A DNA stretch of 59,477 nucleotides from Neorhizobium sp. UBA3556 (GCA_002376235.1 DFNX01000008.1:81208-140684), one strand, 5' to 3'; numbered from the stretch's first letter, positions 44,201-53,521 are shown. Notes: generated from the letters alone by a model not told the origin. Program-made: numbers and translations.

Positions 44201-45349
44201 TCATAGTATCCCCCACGCCCGAAACCTCCCCCTCCCCGTCATCTCGCGCAGTCCGAGCTCCAAAACGATCCGCCGCGCCGCCTGCGGCGTGACGTCCAGC
44301 GTTTTCGCCACCATCCCGGCCGACACCAACGGCCGCGCCATCACCAGTTCCACCAGTTCCGGCAGTTTTGAAAACGTTCGCCGCCCTTCGAGCTTCCGGT
44401 CCATCATCGTCTTCGCCAACGTCAGCCGGTCATGCTCTTTCAAGCCGATCTCGGCGGCCGCCAGCAACCCGTGGGCAATGGCCAGCAGCCGCGTCTCCCG
44501 ATCGCGATGGCGCCGCCGATCGACCGGAATGGTTTTGAGGCCGAGGTTGATGGCGGCCAGATGGCCACCGCTGGTGATGCCCGCCTCCCGCAGGATCGAC
44601 GCGGCAAACAATCGGCCAAGCCAGGGCGCGTGCTGCAGGACGAACAGTTCGTTCCAGGCATCGAGAGCGATGGTCCCCTTCAATATCGCCGGCAAGTGTT
44701 CGGCCTGGCGGAGCACGCCGCGCCATTCGTCGAGCCGGGCATCTTCGTCCCAGTCGAGATCGTAGATCATCGGGTCCTTTTCCGGACGGCTGACCGTTGC
44801 CCGGCCGCCGATGCGCCCGGGGTGTGTTGCGTCCTCGATTGCGGCCGACGATCGGGCCAGCGTCGCATCGATGGCGGCGAGGTCGACGCCGGGCAAATTT
44901 CCTGCGTCGTCGCCATCGCCCCCCTCCCCTTCCGCATCGACGGCGACCGCGGTCCTCACGACGCCGGCGGGTGCCACAGCCTCGGCGTCGCCCGTAGCGG
45001 TGTCCGACGTCTGTCGCAAAATCCGGATACCATCGGACGACAGTGCCCAATCCGGCGACTGCCCAGAAATCCGTCGGCGGGTGCGCAGCACGTCGCGGGC
45101 GATGGTGAGTTCGTGGGTTGGGGTGCGGGTATCGCGAAAGGCGTCGTGGAGGACGAGGTCTTCGAGATGGACGAGTTCGCCGTCGATCCACAGCGATGCA
45201 CAGGCGTCGGCGAAATTGGATCGTTCGATCCAGCCGCTTCCGACCTTCGACTTGGCAATGCGCTCGTCGAGACGGGTCAGAGCGACCGCCGCGTCAAAAG
45301 TCGGCCCCATCAAGTTTGAAATGCTGATTTTCGCGAGATCGTAAGCCAT
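44201..45349 (-). CDS. DUF1612/HTH protein (RHE_PE00001 type)
   Basis: 382 residues. N-terminal: LTRLDERIAKSKVGSGWIER, FADACASLWIDGELVHLEDLVLHDA, PTHELTIARDVLRTRRRI, the opening of a rhizobial plasmid family. C-terminal HTH: SAGMVAKTLDVTPQAARRIV. These genes recur near repABC loci and integrases; the N-terminal part is distantly Fic-like. Function is not established. Base composition is more GC-rich than the defence genes to its left. Confidence 0.75.
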   Translation of the reverse strand: MAYDLAKISISNLMGPTFDAAVALTRLDERIAKSKVGSGWIERSNFADACASLWIDGELVHLEDLVLHDAFRDTRTPTHELTIARDVLRTRRRISGQSPDWALSSDGIRILRQTSDTATGDAEAVAPAGVVRTAVAVDAEGEGGDGDDAGNLPGVDLAAIDATLARSSAAIEDATHPGRIGGRATVSRPEKDPMIYDLDWDEDARLDEWRGVLRQAEHLPAILKGTIALDAWNELFVLQHAPWLGRLFAASILREAGITSGGHLAAINLGLKTIPVDRRRHRDRETRLLAIAHGLLAAAEIGLKEHDRLTLAKTMMDRKLEGRRTFSKLPELVELVMARPLVSAGMVAKTLDVTPQAARRIVLELGLREMTGRGRFRAWGIL

Positions 45350-45529
45350 TGAATTTATGGTAAACTATCTTTTAAAGGAACTCTATATCAATATTGCAGT
45401 TCGCCACATGGTATGATTGCCGGGTGACGTCATAACCATCGATAACTAACGTTTATCGATGGTAGATTGATTTTCGACTGCGAGTAGCTAAACCTTGTTT
45501 TCGGCAGCTGGAAACGAACGAATTCTCAC

Positions 45530-46388
45530 ATGAACCATCACTATTTGCCTGAGAGCTATTTGAGAGCTTGGTCAGGCCCTGATCATAAGTTGACACGATA
45601 CGCGCGCATCTTCGGAGACAAGATATCTGTCGAGCGGTGGGCGCCGGCATCTGTTGGCTCGGTAAAGGACCTTTACGCGCTGCCCATGCTACCGGAGCAC
45701 CTCAAGCAGGGCATTGAGCAGATTTACATGCAGCGGATCGACGATGCCATGGTGAAGCCTCTCACCATGCTTAAACGGGGCGAAATACCTGTCGAGCGCC
45801 GTGACAGAGAAGCTTGGGCAATTTTCATTGCGTCTCTATATTTTAGGATCCCGGAAGCCGTTGAGGCTCTAGACGGAAACTTTGCCGCAAATTGGAAGAG
45901 CGCGGACGCTGATTTCCGCCGCCACCTTCAGAAGCAAGGATTGTCGGACACTGAAATTGAGCATCTATACAGCAGCGCCGAACATCTAGATCCGCGCTTC
46001 TGGTCTAAGATTTCGCTCGTGGACTTCATTCTGCGGGGTAGACCAGTTGGTGAAACCATGGAGCTCGAGTGGGTCGTCATAACTATCGATGTTGCGCTTC
46101 TCATGACATCCGACTGTCCGCTCATGTTGCAGCGTGACGAAACCGACTTGACGCTAAACTATCTCGCATTGGCATTGAGCCCCCACACAATTGTTCATCG
46201 CATACCGCAGCCAGGATGCCTTTACCAATCTGGTTGGATCCTCGCCGACGGATTTGGTCGAGCGCTACAATGGCTCAGTCGTGGCCTACGCCCGTGACCT
46301 CGTCATCGCTAGCGACCACAGCGATCAGGATCAAGTTCGAGAGTTAATGTCTGCAAATTGGATGCCCATTTATGATCAGGAAACCTGA
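45530..46388 (+). pseudogene. DUF4238 family gene with a frameshift near its 3' end
   Basis: The frame starting ATG 45530 gives NHHYLPESYLRAWSGPDHKL and LALSPHT, typical DUF4238 sequence, then runs into unrelated residues and stops at 46297. The +1 frame from about 46188 continues the family pattern: LFIAYRSQDAFTNLVGSSP, NGSVVAYARDLVIASD, stopping at 46388. One surplus base (or two missing) near ACAATTG explains it. The intact protein would be about 285 residues. DUF4238 has no firm function; some members sit in defence islands. Confidence 0.65.
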
Positions 46389-47520
46389 GAAGAGTCCGAT
46401 TGAGCGACGCGCCGTCGAGCTCGACACGATCGCCTCCGTGCTGCCGATCGACCGGCGGGATGAGCTTGCCGAGTTGATCACCGATGGCGATATCGAAACC
46501 CTTCGCCATCTCGTCAACGAGGGCATGGGCGCCAACACTTTGCGAGCCATTACCTCCGATCTAGCATATATCGAAGCCTGGGCACTGGCTGCGACTAAAC
46601 GATCGCTGCCCTGGCCGGCGCCCGAGGCGCTGCTTTTGAAGTTCGTCGCGCAGCATCTTTGGGATCCGCAAAAGCGGGCCACCGATCCCGATCATGGCAT
46701 GCCGGCCGACGTCGCCGACAACTTGCGCGGCCAAAATTTTCTGAAATCGACTGGGCCGCATGCGCCGGCGACCGTGCGCCGGCGGCTGGCCAACTGGTCG
46801 ACGCTGACCAAATGGCGCGGCCTCGACGGCGCCTTCGCCTCCCCTCCCCTCAAATCGGCCATTAGGCTCGCCGTGCGCGCCGCGCCTCGGAAGCGGCAGA
46901 GGAAGAGTGCCAAGGCGGTTACCGGCGAAGTGCTGGCCAAACTACTGGCGACGTGCTCGACCGACAATCTGCGTGATGTGCGGGACCGGGCGATCCTGAT
47001 GGTCGCCTTCGCCTCCGGCGGCCGCCGGCGCAGCGAGATCGCCGGGCTTCGCCTTGAGCAGTTGAGCATCGAGGCCCCGATCGAGGTTCCCGACGGCCCT
47101 CCCCTCCCCTCTTTGGCGATCCACCTCGGTCGAACGAAAACGACGAATGGTGAGCACGATGATGTCGTCTATCTCACCGGTCGGCCTGTGGATGCGCTGT
47201 ATGAGTGGATCGCAGCGGCCAAGCTAGAGAGCGGCAGTGTGTTTAGGGGGATCGGGCGTTGGGGCACGGTGTCCAAGCGCACTATCGATCCGCAGTCGAT
47301 CAATGCGATCTTGAAACAGCGGGTGGAGATGGCTGGGTTGGAGGCTGTGGAGTTTTCGGCACACGGATTGCGGTCCGGCTATTTGACGGAGGCCGCCAAT
47401 CGCGGAATTCCACTTCCCGAGGCAATGCAGCAATCTCGTCATCGCTCGGTTCAACAAGCCTCTGGTTATTATAACGACGCGACACGAAGAAGTGGACGAG
47501 CGGCTAGGCTACTACGCTGA
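46372..47520 (+). CDS. Tyrosine recombinase (rhizobial plasmid type)
   Basis: 382 residues. SAM-like N-terminal part, then catalytic Arg in GGRRRSEIAGL, H-x-x-R in AHGLRSGYL, second His in QQSRHRSVQQA and Tyr in SGYYNDATRR. It overlaps the DUF4238 frame by 17 bases. With the 787-residue recombinase at 24065 it brackets most of the defence genes; whether it is the island integrase or the plasmid's own resolvase is not clear. Confidence 0.85.
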   Translation: MIRKPEKSPIERRAVELDTIASVLPIDRRDELAELITDGDIETLRHLVNEGMGANTLRAITSDLAYIEAWALAATKRSLPWPAPEALLLKFVAQHLWDPQKRATDPDHGMPADVADNLRGQNFLKSTGPHAPATVRRRLANWSTLTKWRGLDGAFASPPLKSAIRLAVRAAPRKRQRKSAKAVTGEVLAKLLATCSTDNLRDVRDRAILMVAFASGGRRRSEIAGLRLEQLSIEAPIEVPDGPPLPSLAIHLGRTKTTNGEHDDVVYLTGRPVDALYEWIAAAKLESGSVFRGIGRWGTVSKRTIDPQSINAILKQRVEMAGLEAVEFSAHGLRSGYLTEAANRGIPLPEAMQQSRHRSVQQASGYYNDATRRSGRAARLLR

Positions 47521-47531
47521 GATTGGGGACC

Positions 47532-48080
47532 TCAACCACTGATCGGATCAGTCGGATAGTCAGCCATATCGAGGCCTATCCTCTTTGCATACGCGTAGGC
47601 CTGAGCCTTGATTTCCTCCGGCATAATCGTTTCGGAGAAAGTGACCGGCTGCCCTCTAAAGAACCATGGCATTTGATCGAAATCTGAGAGATCGCAGCGC
47701 ATTGAAAGACCACCATTAATGCTTGAGATGGTGGCGCTATCATCCCGGAGAAACAGAACGCCCTCTGAATGATGCGCGGGCGGCGTCACGTCAACAAGTT
47801 TGCCATCCGGCATCTACCAGATGCTGTGATGCTCGGCGAGAAGCAAGGACGATGGTGTACCGTCCGCAAGCGTCGCATTGAACCGCCAAAATGCCCGCCC
47901 ATGGACACGCTTCCCGGCTTTTTTCTTTGCAATGTCTTTTGCTGATGCGTGGCAAAATCGCGGCTCATACCCGTGATCTTCGTATTTGACAAAAACCGGC
48001 ACACCAGAAAGCCTGTGAAGCTTCAACAGCCCAACGACGTCTGCGTCCGTGGGATTTGGCAAATCTACTGTGTCTGTCAT
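47532..48080 (-). pseudogene. Hypothetical gene split by an in-frame TAG
   Basis: Two frames of 88 and 93 residues are exactly contiguous in one frame: the first ends LAEHHSIW-TAG (47814-47816) and the next begins MPDGKLVDVTPPAHHSEGVL. Read through, it is one protein of about 182 residues with PVFVKYEDHGYEPRFCH and HGRAFWRFNATLADG. The join HSIW-x-MPDGKLVDVTPP is smooth, so the TAG is most likely a nonsense mutation of an original CAG or GAG. Function unknown. Confidence 0.6.
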
Positions 48081-48118
48081 CCAGGATCACTTTCCACATT
48101 CAAGTGAGAGCTCATCGT

Positions 48119-48931
48119 TCAAGACAGCAAGCGTTTCAAAAACGTATTGTTGTCTTTCATATCCTCGACGAGGAAGTCAGATATTTCCGTAAAAATGCGA
48201 TCGTCAGGTCGGCCGCCTGCGTCGAAGTACGTGAAGCTTTCCGTCTTCGTGCCGGCTCCATTTCCGAGCGTGTGAACCTTAGACAACTGATCTACTACGG
48301 ATTGGTCTGGAGCATTGCTCGATACAAGCAAAAGGCGATGTGCCCGAACACCGTAAGCAAGACCTGTAAGTTCGCGGCCTAGTGACTTGTCCGGACCACG
48401 ACTTCGAAACTTGGCCTCCACCGCGAACATGGGGCGGGGCAACTTGGAAGAGGTTTTAGTCCACTTTCGGAGTAACGATATGGCTCGTGTGGGTGCAATG
48501 GAGATATCGAGTTCGTGGCCCAGGATGGCGCCGACATGATGATCCGGCCATTCGACTGACCCATGCAGCTCAAAGGCCCTGCCTTTCCCGATCGAGACTA
48601 AGAAATACGAAGGGTCCGTCGGAAGCTGCGTCTCGTTAAGTCGGCCGGGCCCACCTCGGAGCAGAAACCGCTTTTTCTTCGGGAATGGTTTGGGACAAAG
48701 CTGGACGTCAACCCCGGTCCTCCGAAGCTCTGCTCTGAGAGAGAAAAGGATAAGAGCCTCGAATAGCTTTCCCTTGCCATCATACTGTTGGAGGAGCACC
48801 TCGGAGGCACCGGCCCTTTGTCGAATGTGACCAACCAATCCCCCAAGGGCGCTGCTTAGACGCGCCTTCAGCTCTTTTTTCTCGGCCTCCGTTCGTTCAC
48901 GGCGTTTAGATGCGGCGAGTTGGGGGGACAT
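48119..48931 (-). CDS. PD-(D/E)xK nuclease-like protein
   Basis: 270 residues. YDGKGKLFEALILFSL in the N-terminal half, then HELDISIAP (D142) and FAVEAKFRSRG (E172-x-K174), the arrangement of a restriction-endonuclease fold. The C-terminal half (GRELTGLAYGVRAHRLLLVSSN) looks like the strand-helix that completes it. AAGGAG is flush against ATG 48937 but six bases from ATG 48931, so the latter is chosen. Second gene of a two-gene unit; not a family I recognise. Confidence 0.6.
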   Translation of the reverse strand: MSPQLAASKRRERTEAEKKELKARLSSALGGLVGHIRQRAGASEVLLQQYDGKGKLFEALILFSLRAELRRTGVDVQLCPKPFPKKKRFLLRGGPGRLNETQLPTDPSYFLVSIGKGRAFELHGSVEWPDHHVGAILGHELDISIAPTRAISLLRKWTKTSSKLPRPMFAVEAKFRSRGPDKSLGRELTGLAYGVRAHRLLLVSSNAPDQSVVDQLSKVHTLGNGAGTKTESFTYFDAGGRPDDRIFTEISDFLVEDMKDNNTFLKRLLS

Positions 48932-49406
48932 CGACATCTCCTTTTTCTGCCGATTGGTCGTGAGACGGCTTTGGCGCCATAGTCGGAATTGGTGCTGGCC
49001 CGGAAGGCGGTGCCCCGCCCCTTCCGGGACTGGGATCGCTTGAAGGTGGTCCCGAACGAAGTCTCTTAACAATCGTACGCAACCGCGCGATGAACGGACC
49101 ATAATCTGGACTTCCGAGCGGCAATTCGACGCCCGTATCATCAAGCACCATCAAGAAGTGCTCCTCGGAAACCTCTTTCTCGTCCTTATCGCGCAAATCT
49201 ATGATGCGGCGCCACGCCTCGTACGGAAAAATGATGTTATGCTGGATGACGTCGGCTACGATCGCTTCCTGCTCCTCGACGTCAAAAGCCTTACCGTTCT
49301 TTCCGTCCCCTATCCTTCGGACGCCCTCTAGAGCCGTATTGTAGAACCCGGCGGTCGCCAATTCCGAAAAGAGCGAGGCTATGAACGGATCAGGTGTGAA
49401 ATTCAT
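48906..49406 (-). CDS. Hypothetical partner of the nuclease-like gene
   Basis: 166 residues. The first 115 are acidic and helical (DVEEQEAIVADVIQHNIIF, DEKEVSEEHFLMVLDDTGVE); the last 50 are a Pro/Gly/Ser-rich tail. No motif recognised. Its stop lies 26 bases inside the nuclease-like gene, so the two are translationally linked. It could be a regulator or inhibitor of the nuclease. Confidence 0.55.
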   Translation of the reverse strand: MNFTPDPFIASLFSELATAGFYNTALEGVRRIGDGKNGKAFDVEEQEAIVADVIQHNIIFPYEAWRRIIDLRDKDEKEVSEEHFLMVLDDTGVELPLGSPDYGPFIARLRTIVKRLRSGPPSSDPSPGRGGAPPSGPAPIPTMAPKPSHDQSAEKGDVDVPPTRRI

Positions 49407-49754
49407 AAAGATTGCTCAGTTCATCCATTGTGCGTTGAGCTGGTGTAATGCAGCGAAGTCGACGAACTGTTAAGGCTCTGCAGATTTGCAAAACGCCATC
49501 AGAATGGGATTGAGGGTGAGACGTTTATCATGATCGTTGCCTTATCCAGGACGCGGACTAGCCGCCCGAAATTAGAGATTATACTCCGGTCGCCGTCTCG
49601 TTTGCATCTGATCACTAAACGGCACAGAATGACGAAACGGCGAGCTCAAGTGCCGTAAAAGTCTGATATTAAACCCATAATATCGAAAATAAACGGCTGA
49701 CAAGTTTGGTTCATCTCCAGCTGGTTGGTTTCGCTCGCCGCCGGGCGAGCCTCG
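49407..49754. other. Gap between defence island and repC
   Basis: About 350 AT-richer bases after the repC stop. No supported gene. I searched by eye for the repABC parS pattern GTT-N4-GC-N4-AAC here and did not find it. Confidence 0.4.
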
Positions 49755-50987
49755 CTACCCAGCTGCAGCTTGATGATCACCGTTCACCCTCAGCAGTGCC
49801 ATCAACATCCGTCCAAGCGAAAATTCTCCGCGTTCCGAGCGCCGAGTGAGATCGCGCAGGTAGCCGCCAGCCGAATTGATCATGTTCGACCGCTCCAAGA
49901 TGCACGCGATAGCAACCGCGGCATTTTCCGGCCCCATCGCTTCGCAAGCTTCCTCGTAAGCTGATGCGCTTACCCCCAGCATCGACCGGACGACCACCGC
50001 GGCAGACATAAGGTCACGCCACTGCGAAACACTTCCGCTCGGGCCATAGTCACCAATTTGAGGGCAAGCCCGCATCACGAGGCCAAGTGGAAACGCTTTG
50101 ATTTCACCCATTTTGGCTTTCGGCTCACTCACAGCCTGCTGCTTACCCACGGACTTCTCGCCCTGCTCTTTTTCAGAGCTAGGTTCAAGTTCATAGATGG
50201 ATTCTGGTTTTGAATTCTGTATGTGACGGTCATTCTGACTATCATTGCCATTCATATTTGTGGATTCCAGCTGCAAATCCAGCCGGTTGATCACCTCGTC
50301 TCGTAGCAGCTGCATTTCGTCGAGTGTCGCTTCGACCTGAAGTCGGCTTGGGTATCGTGGGTGCCTGGCAAGGATGCCAATATAAACTGCCTCGACGGCC
50401 TCCCAGTCACCACTGACGCCTTCTTCAAGTGCGGCTGAGATAAGCTTGCGGACATCCCGCCGGCAGATCGTTAGCGCTTCCTTCACCTTGCGGAAACGCA
50501 TGCGCTCCGCAACGACATCCTGAGCCAATAACGCCAGCTCAGCGGAGCGTACGGCTAGGGGCGTGAGATCAAAGCCATAGGCGATATCAATTTCGCCATC
50601 ACGGTTGCGGCGAGCAAAGCGCTTCCCGTTCGGGCTATCGCGCCGTTGTATCAAGCCCGCATTTACAAGAGCCGCGAGTTGGCGGCGGAGCGTTGTCTCG
50701 GTAATGCCGTGAGCCCGGAGAGAAAGCTGGGCATTAGATGGAAACACGACTAACCCGTGCTCCGTATCGAGTTCGTTATCCGGGTGAAACGTCAGAAGCG
50801 CGTCGAGCACAGCAAGTGCCCGGTCTTGCAGACCCAAGCGTTCTCGCGCCTCGCTGATATCGCGGAACACCTTCCATTTTTCAACGCGCGCATCGCTCTT
50901 GGCATCAGCAACCGCAAGCTGGCCTTTTACCAAGGCAAGCGTCATCGACCGCCGCCCAAAAGGCGTCGTGACATGTCCCGTCTGCAT
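49755..50987 (-). CDS. repC: Replication initiator RepC
   Basis: 410 residues. MQTGHVTTPFGRRSMTLAL is the standard RepC opening, followed by WKVFRDISEARERLGLQDRALAVLDALL and the winged-helix segment FPSNAQLSLRAHGITETTLR. RepC is the essential initiator of repABC plasmids and binds an origin inside its own gene. GGTGAG precedes the ATG. It is the last gene of the repABC operon and its expression would be restrained by the antisense RNA at 51082-51133. Confidence 0.97.
   Translation of the reverse strand: MQTGHVTTPFGRRSMTLALVKGQLAVADAKSDARVEKWKVFRDISEARERLGLQDRALAVLDALLTFHPDNELDTEHGLVVFPSNAQLSLRAHGITETTLRRQLAALVNAGLIQRRDSPNGKRFARRNRDGEIDIAYGFDLTPLAVRSAELALLAQDVVAERMRFRKVKEALTICRRDVRKLISAALEEGVSGDWEAVEAVYIGILARHPRYPSRLQVEATLDEMQLLRDEVINRLDLQLESTNMNGNDSQNDRHIQNSKPESIYELEPSSEKEQGEKSVGKQQAVSEPKAKMGEIKAFPLGLVMRACPQIGDYGPSGSVSQWRDLMSAAVVVRSMLGVSASAYEEACEAMGPENAAVAIACILERSNMINSAGGYLRDLTRRSERGEFSLGRMLMALLRVNGDHQAAAG
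50180..50272. other. Probable replication origin within repC
   Basis: A notably AT-rich run inside the otherwise GC-rich repC gene, in the central part where the origin of other repABC plasmids has been mapped. Assigned by position and composition only. Confidence 0.45.
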
Positions 50988-51046
50988 TTTTCTCTCACCT
51001 CTCGTTAGGCAAAAGAAATCCGCTCACCAAATCGGCGCCAAGACTC

Positions 51047-51075
51047 TTGACTGTGATTCCGGGAAATGCGATTCT
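51047..51075 (+). promoter_or_regulatory. Promoter of the repB-repC antisense RNA
   Basis: Plus strand TTGACT (51047-51052), 17-base spacer, GATTCT (51070-51075). It points against the repABC operon and sits about 50 bases before the matching terminator. Confidence 0.5.
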
Positions 51076-51081
51076 CAATCC

Positions 51082-51133
51082 TGCGAAAGATAACGAGAGA
51101 GGCTTCCACGGTTTACCGTTTGGGGGCCTTTTT
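51082..51133 (+). ncRNA. Antisense (counter-transcribed) RNA of repABC
   Basis: Located between repB and repC, on the strand opposite to them, where repABC plasmids encode a small RNA that blocks repC expression and sets copy number and incompatibility. The 3' end is a strong terminator: AGGCTTCCACGG and CCGTTTGGGGGCCT form a stem around TTTA, followed by TTTTT (51100-51133). Promoter position predicts about 50 nt, the usual size. Confidence 0.7.
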
Positions 51134-51143
51134 CTTTTGCGGT

Positions 51144-52136
51144 TTAGTCTCCGTTGTTGTTGGACCTTGATCCCATGTACTCGTCATACAAGCGATCCAT
51201 ATGGGTGGAGAGCCAATCGCCGAACGGCTTCGCCTCGGCTCTCGAAAGCTCGATGGCGACCTTTTTCGACTTGGCATTCATCGAAACACTCAGCGAATTG
51301 TCGCTAGACGTCCAGTCACGCGTCGCGGCTTGGGCCTTGGGGGTTTTCGCCTCAGACTTGACCTTGTAGCGCTTGAGGTGATCGTGGAGAGCATCAAACC
51401 GCTTCTCCTCAGCCAACTCCAAGAACTCGCTGCTCCCAGCATGCTCGACGGCGACCTTCGACAGGGCAGGGGCCAACACCAGTTGTCGCAGGCTCAGCCA
51501 CTTATCGCGCCCTATGCCTTTCGATGCTCCAAGCATCTTGATGACAGGAGCAGGGACAACCTCAATGACCCCGAGCATTTTTGACAGCATCGCTTCATCG
51601 ACAGCGAGCGAAGAGCGAACGACGTCCTTTGTCAGACCCGAGGAGAGCAGGTTCTGGGCAAAGAACGCGCGCTCGATGAAAGACAGGTTTGACCGGGCGG
51701 AGTTCTCCTGGCCCTGGGCAATCGCCGACGCTGTGTCATCCAGCTTCTTTATGACTGCTTTGACCTTAATCCCGAGGTCCTTGGCTACCTTCAGTCGACG
51801 ATGTCCGAAGACCACCATATAGCGCTTGCTATCGGCAGAGCTCGGTCGAACAAGAATGGGCGACGTCTGGCCAGAGGTCTGGATGGCGCTTTTGAGCTCC
51901 TGATACTCATCGCCGTCGTCTGAAAGACGGTCCGCGACGAAAGACACGTCAACAAGCTGCGGATCCAACTCGACGATCACCTCGCCTTCCATCAGCTTCT
52001 TGGTGTTTTCGGCCATGTCCTCGATTGAGCGGACAACTGTCTTGGCCGCACCGGTCATGCCATAGCCTGGCTTCGGGGGAGCGTTTTCCGACAGTGACGA
52101 TAGGTCGAGTTTCGCGAAGGGATTTTCACGCGACAT
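51144..52136 (-). CDS. repB: Plasmid partition protein RepB (ParB family)
   Basis: 330 residues. ParB/Sulfiredoxin core with SGQTSPILVRPSSADSKRY, VFGHRRLKVAKDLG (GxRR box), ENSARSNLSFIERAFFAQNL and a central HTH. The start at 52136 (SRENPFAKLDLSSL) is the usual RepB N-terminus. RepB binds parS sites and works with RepA in segregation; it also helps repress the operon. No consensus parS was found nearby. Confidence 0.95.
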   Translation of the reverse strand: MSRENPFAKLDLSSLSENAPPKPGYGMTGAAKTVVRSIEDMAENTKKLMEGEVIVELDPQLVDVSFVADRLSDDGDEYQELKSAIQTSGQTSPILVRPSSADSKRYMVVFGHRRLKVAKDLGIKVKAVIKKLDDTASAIAQGQENSARSNLSFIERAFFAQNLLSSGLTKDVVRSSLAVDEAMLSKMLGVIEVVPAPVIKMLGASKGIGRDKWLSLRQLVLAPALSKVAVEHAGSSEFLELAEEKRFDALHDHLKRYKVKSEAKTPKAQAATRDWTSSDNSLSVSMNAKSKKVAIELSRAEAKPFGDWLSTHMDRLYDEYMGSRSNNNGD

Positions 52137-52220
52137 TGTGCATCTCCACACGCAGCATCAACTTGGATAAGGTGTTACGATTGCTCACGAACACGATTTT
52201 AAAAACGGCTGACAAGGACG

Positions 52221-53408
52221 TCATTTCCGCCCCCATGCGCCATGGATCAACTCAACGACTTCGCTATTTGCTGCGTTGAGGCTTTCAATTGCCCGGTCAT
52301 AGGTTTGACGGACGAAATCCGAGCGCTCGACCTCGTACAGGGTTTGCTTGCGGATCGACGCATCGGATATGGCGGTCGACTTTAGCACGTGATTTCGCAG
52401 CATCTGCTGGGCAAACATGGACTGCATGAAACCGACCATCTGTGCTTGCGGGATGTCGGTTGGTTCGAACCGGGTCACCAGATATCGGAACCATTCCACG
52501 CGGATTTCTGCTCCTGCTTCCGCGACCGGCGTCATGATGCCGCCAAGCATCTGCAAAAACTGGCTCATCGACATGATGTCCAGCATTTGAGGGTGTATGG
52601 TGATAAGGATGCCGGTGGACGCCATCAATGCGGTAATCGTCAGGTATCCGAGCTGGGGAGGGCAGTCGATGACGACCACATCGTAGCGGTCATCCACTTC
52701 CTTCAGCGCGTTGACGATACGCATGTGGAAGAGACGCCCCTCATCCCCCTTCTTAGAAGCTATCGCCAGTGGCACATCGTATTCGAACTCCTGGAGAACC
52801 AGGTTTGCCGGGACAACATCTAGTCCGGGGATGTTGGTCGATTGAATGACTTCCGAGATAGGTCTGCGTTCGTCGTCAAATCGGAGCGCTTCGTACAGGG
52901 ATGCCGTGTCGTCCAGCTCTGGCTGGATACCGAACAGCGATGTCAGCGACGCTTGAGGGTCGAGATCGACGGCCAGAACCCGATGACCGGTGAGGGCAAG
53001 ATACTGTGCAAGATGTGCTGCTGTCGTCGTCTTGCCGCTACCACCTTTGAAGTTCACGACCGAGACGACCTGCATTGGCTCGCCGTCGCGCCGCTTCGGA
53101 ACGTAATAACGCTTGTCTGATTTCTTGTTAGCTTCCAGGTATTCCCTAAGAGCCAACATTTGGTCAGCCGTATACGTGCGTCGACCGCCAACCGCCTCGA
53201 TCTCCGGACCTTTCCCTTCCGCGTGGATCTGCCTCAGATGGCTTTGAGTGACGCCCATGAAGTCGGCGACTTCCGGAAGCTGAAACTTGCGTAGCCCCTT
53301 GCGCGCATCCGGAGGATATTGCTGGCTCCGCAGCATATGCAGCGCACTTGAGATCTTGGCGCCCTGTTGAGCGATCTCGACATCAAATCTGTTAGGCTGC
53401 TGGCTCAT
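52221..53408 (-). CDS. repA: Plasmid partition ATPase RepA (ParA family)
   Basis: 395 residues. N-terminal HTH-like region (LPEVADFMGVTQSHLRQIHA), deviant Walker A NFKGGSGKTTTAAHL, Walker A' VLAVDLDPQASL, and Walker B DVVVIDCPPQLGY. RepA drives plasmid segregation and represses the repABC promoter. First gene of the operon, divergent from trb. Confidence 0.97.
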   Translation of the reverse strand: MSQQPNRFDVEIAQQGAKISSALHMLRSQQYPPDARKGLRKFQLPEVADFMGVTQSHLRQIHAEGKGPEIEAVGGRRTYTADQMLALREYLEANKKSDKRYYVPKRRDGEPMQVVSVVNFKGGSGKTTTAAHLAQYLALTGHRVLAVDLDPQASLTSLFGIQPELDDTASLYEALRFDDERRPISEVIQSTNIPGLDVVPANLVLQEFEYDVPLAIASKKGDEGRLFHMRIVNALKEVDDRYDVVVIDCPPQLGYLTITALMASTGILITIHPQMLDIMSMSQFLQMLGGIMTPVAEAGAEIRVEWFRYLVTRFEPTDIPQAQMVGFMQSMFAQQMLRNHVLKSTAISDASIRKQTLYEVERSDFVRQTYDRAIESLNAANSEVVELIHGAWGRK

Positions 53409-53521
53409 TTGGCAAACTATATCCTGAGAGGCGAAACTTTCGAAAAAATGGCTGAGGGGCCATTATTTGCGCAACTATCATCCGATTCCGCGTGAGCGAC
53501 AAGGATTTTAAAGTTAACGAA

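Noticed and set aside
44432..45319. Long plus-strand frames opposite the DUF1612 gene.
   Set aside because: Very GC-rich third positions of the real gene create antisense open frames; composition is Arg/Gly-rich without family character.
46372..47520. Interpreting the 382-residue recombinase as a phage integrase of a prophage.
   Set aside because: No structural or lysis phage genes surround it, and similar genes occur routinely near repABC loci.
49691..52216. A 14-base direct repeat (AAACGGCTGACAAG) at 49691-49704 and 52203-52216, flanking repC and repB.
   Set aside because: Several chance 14-mers are expected to repeat in a window this size, it is not palindromic, and it does not match parS.
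52137..52220. GTTACGATTGCTCACGAAC between repA and repB as a parS site.
   Set aside because: It has GTT and AAC ends and a central GC, but spacing is 6 and 5 instead of 4 and 4, and the arms do not pair.
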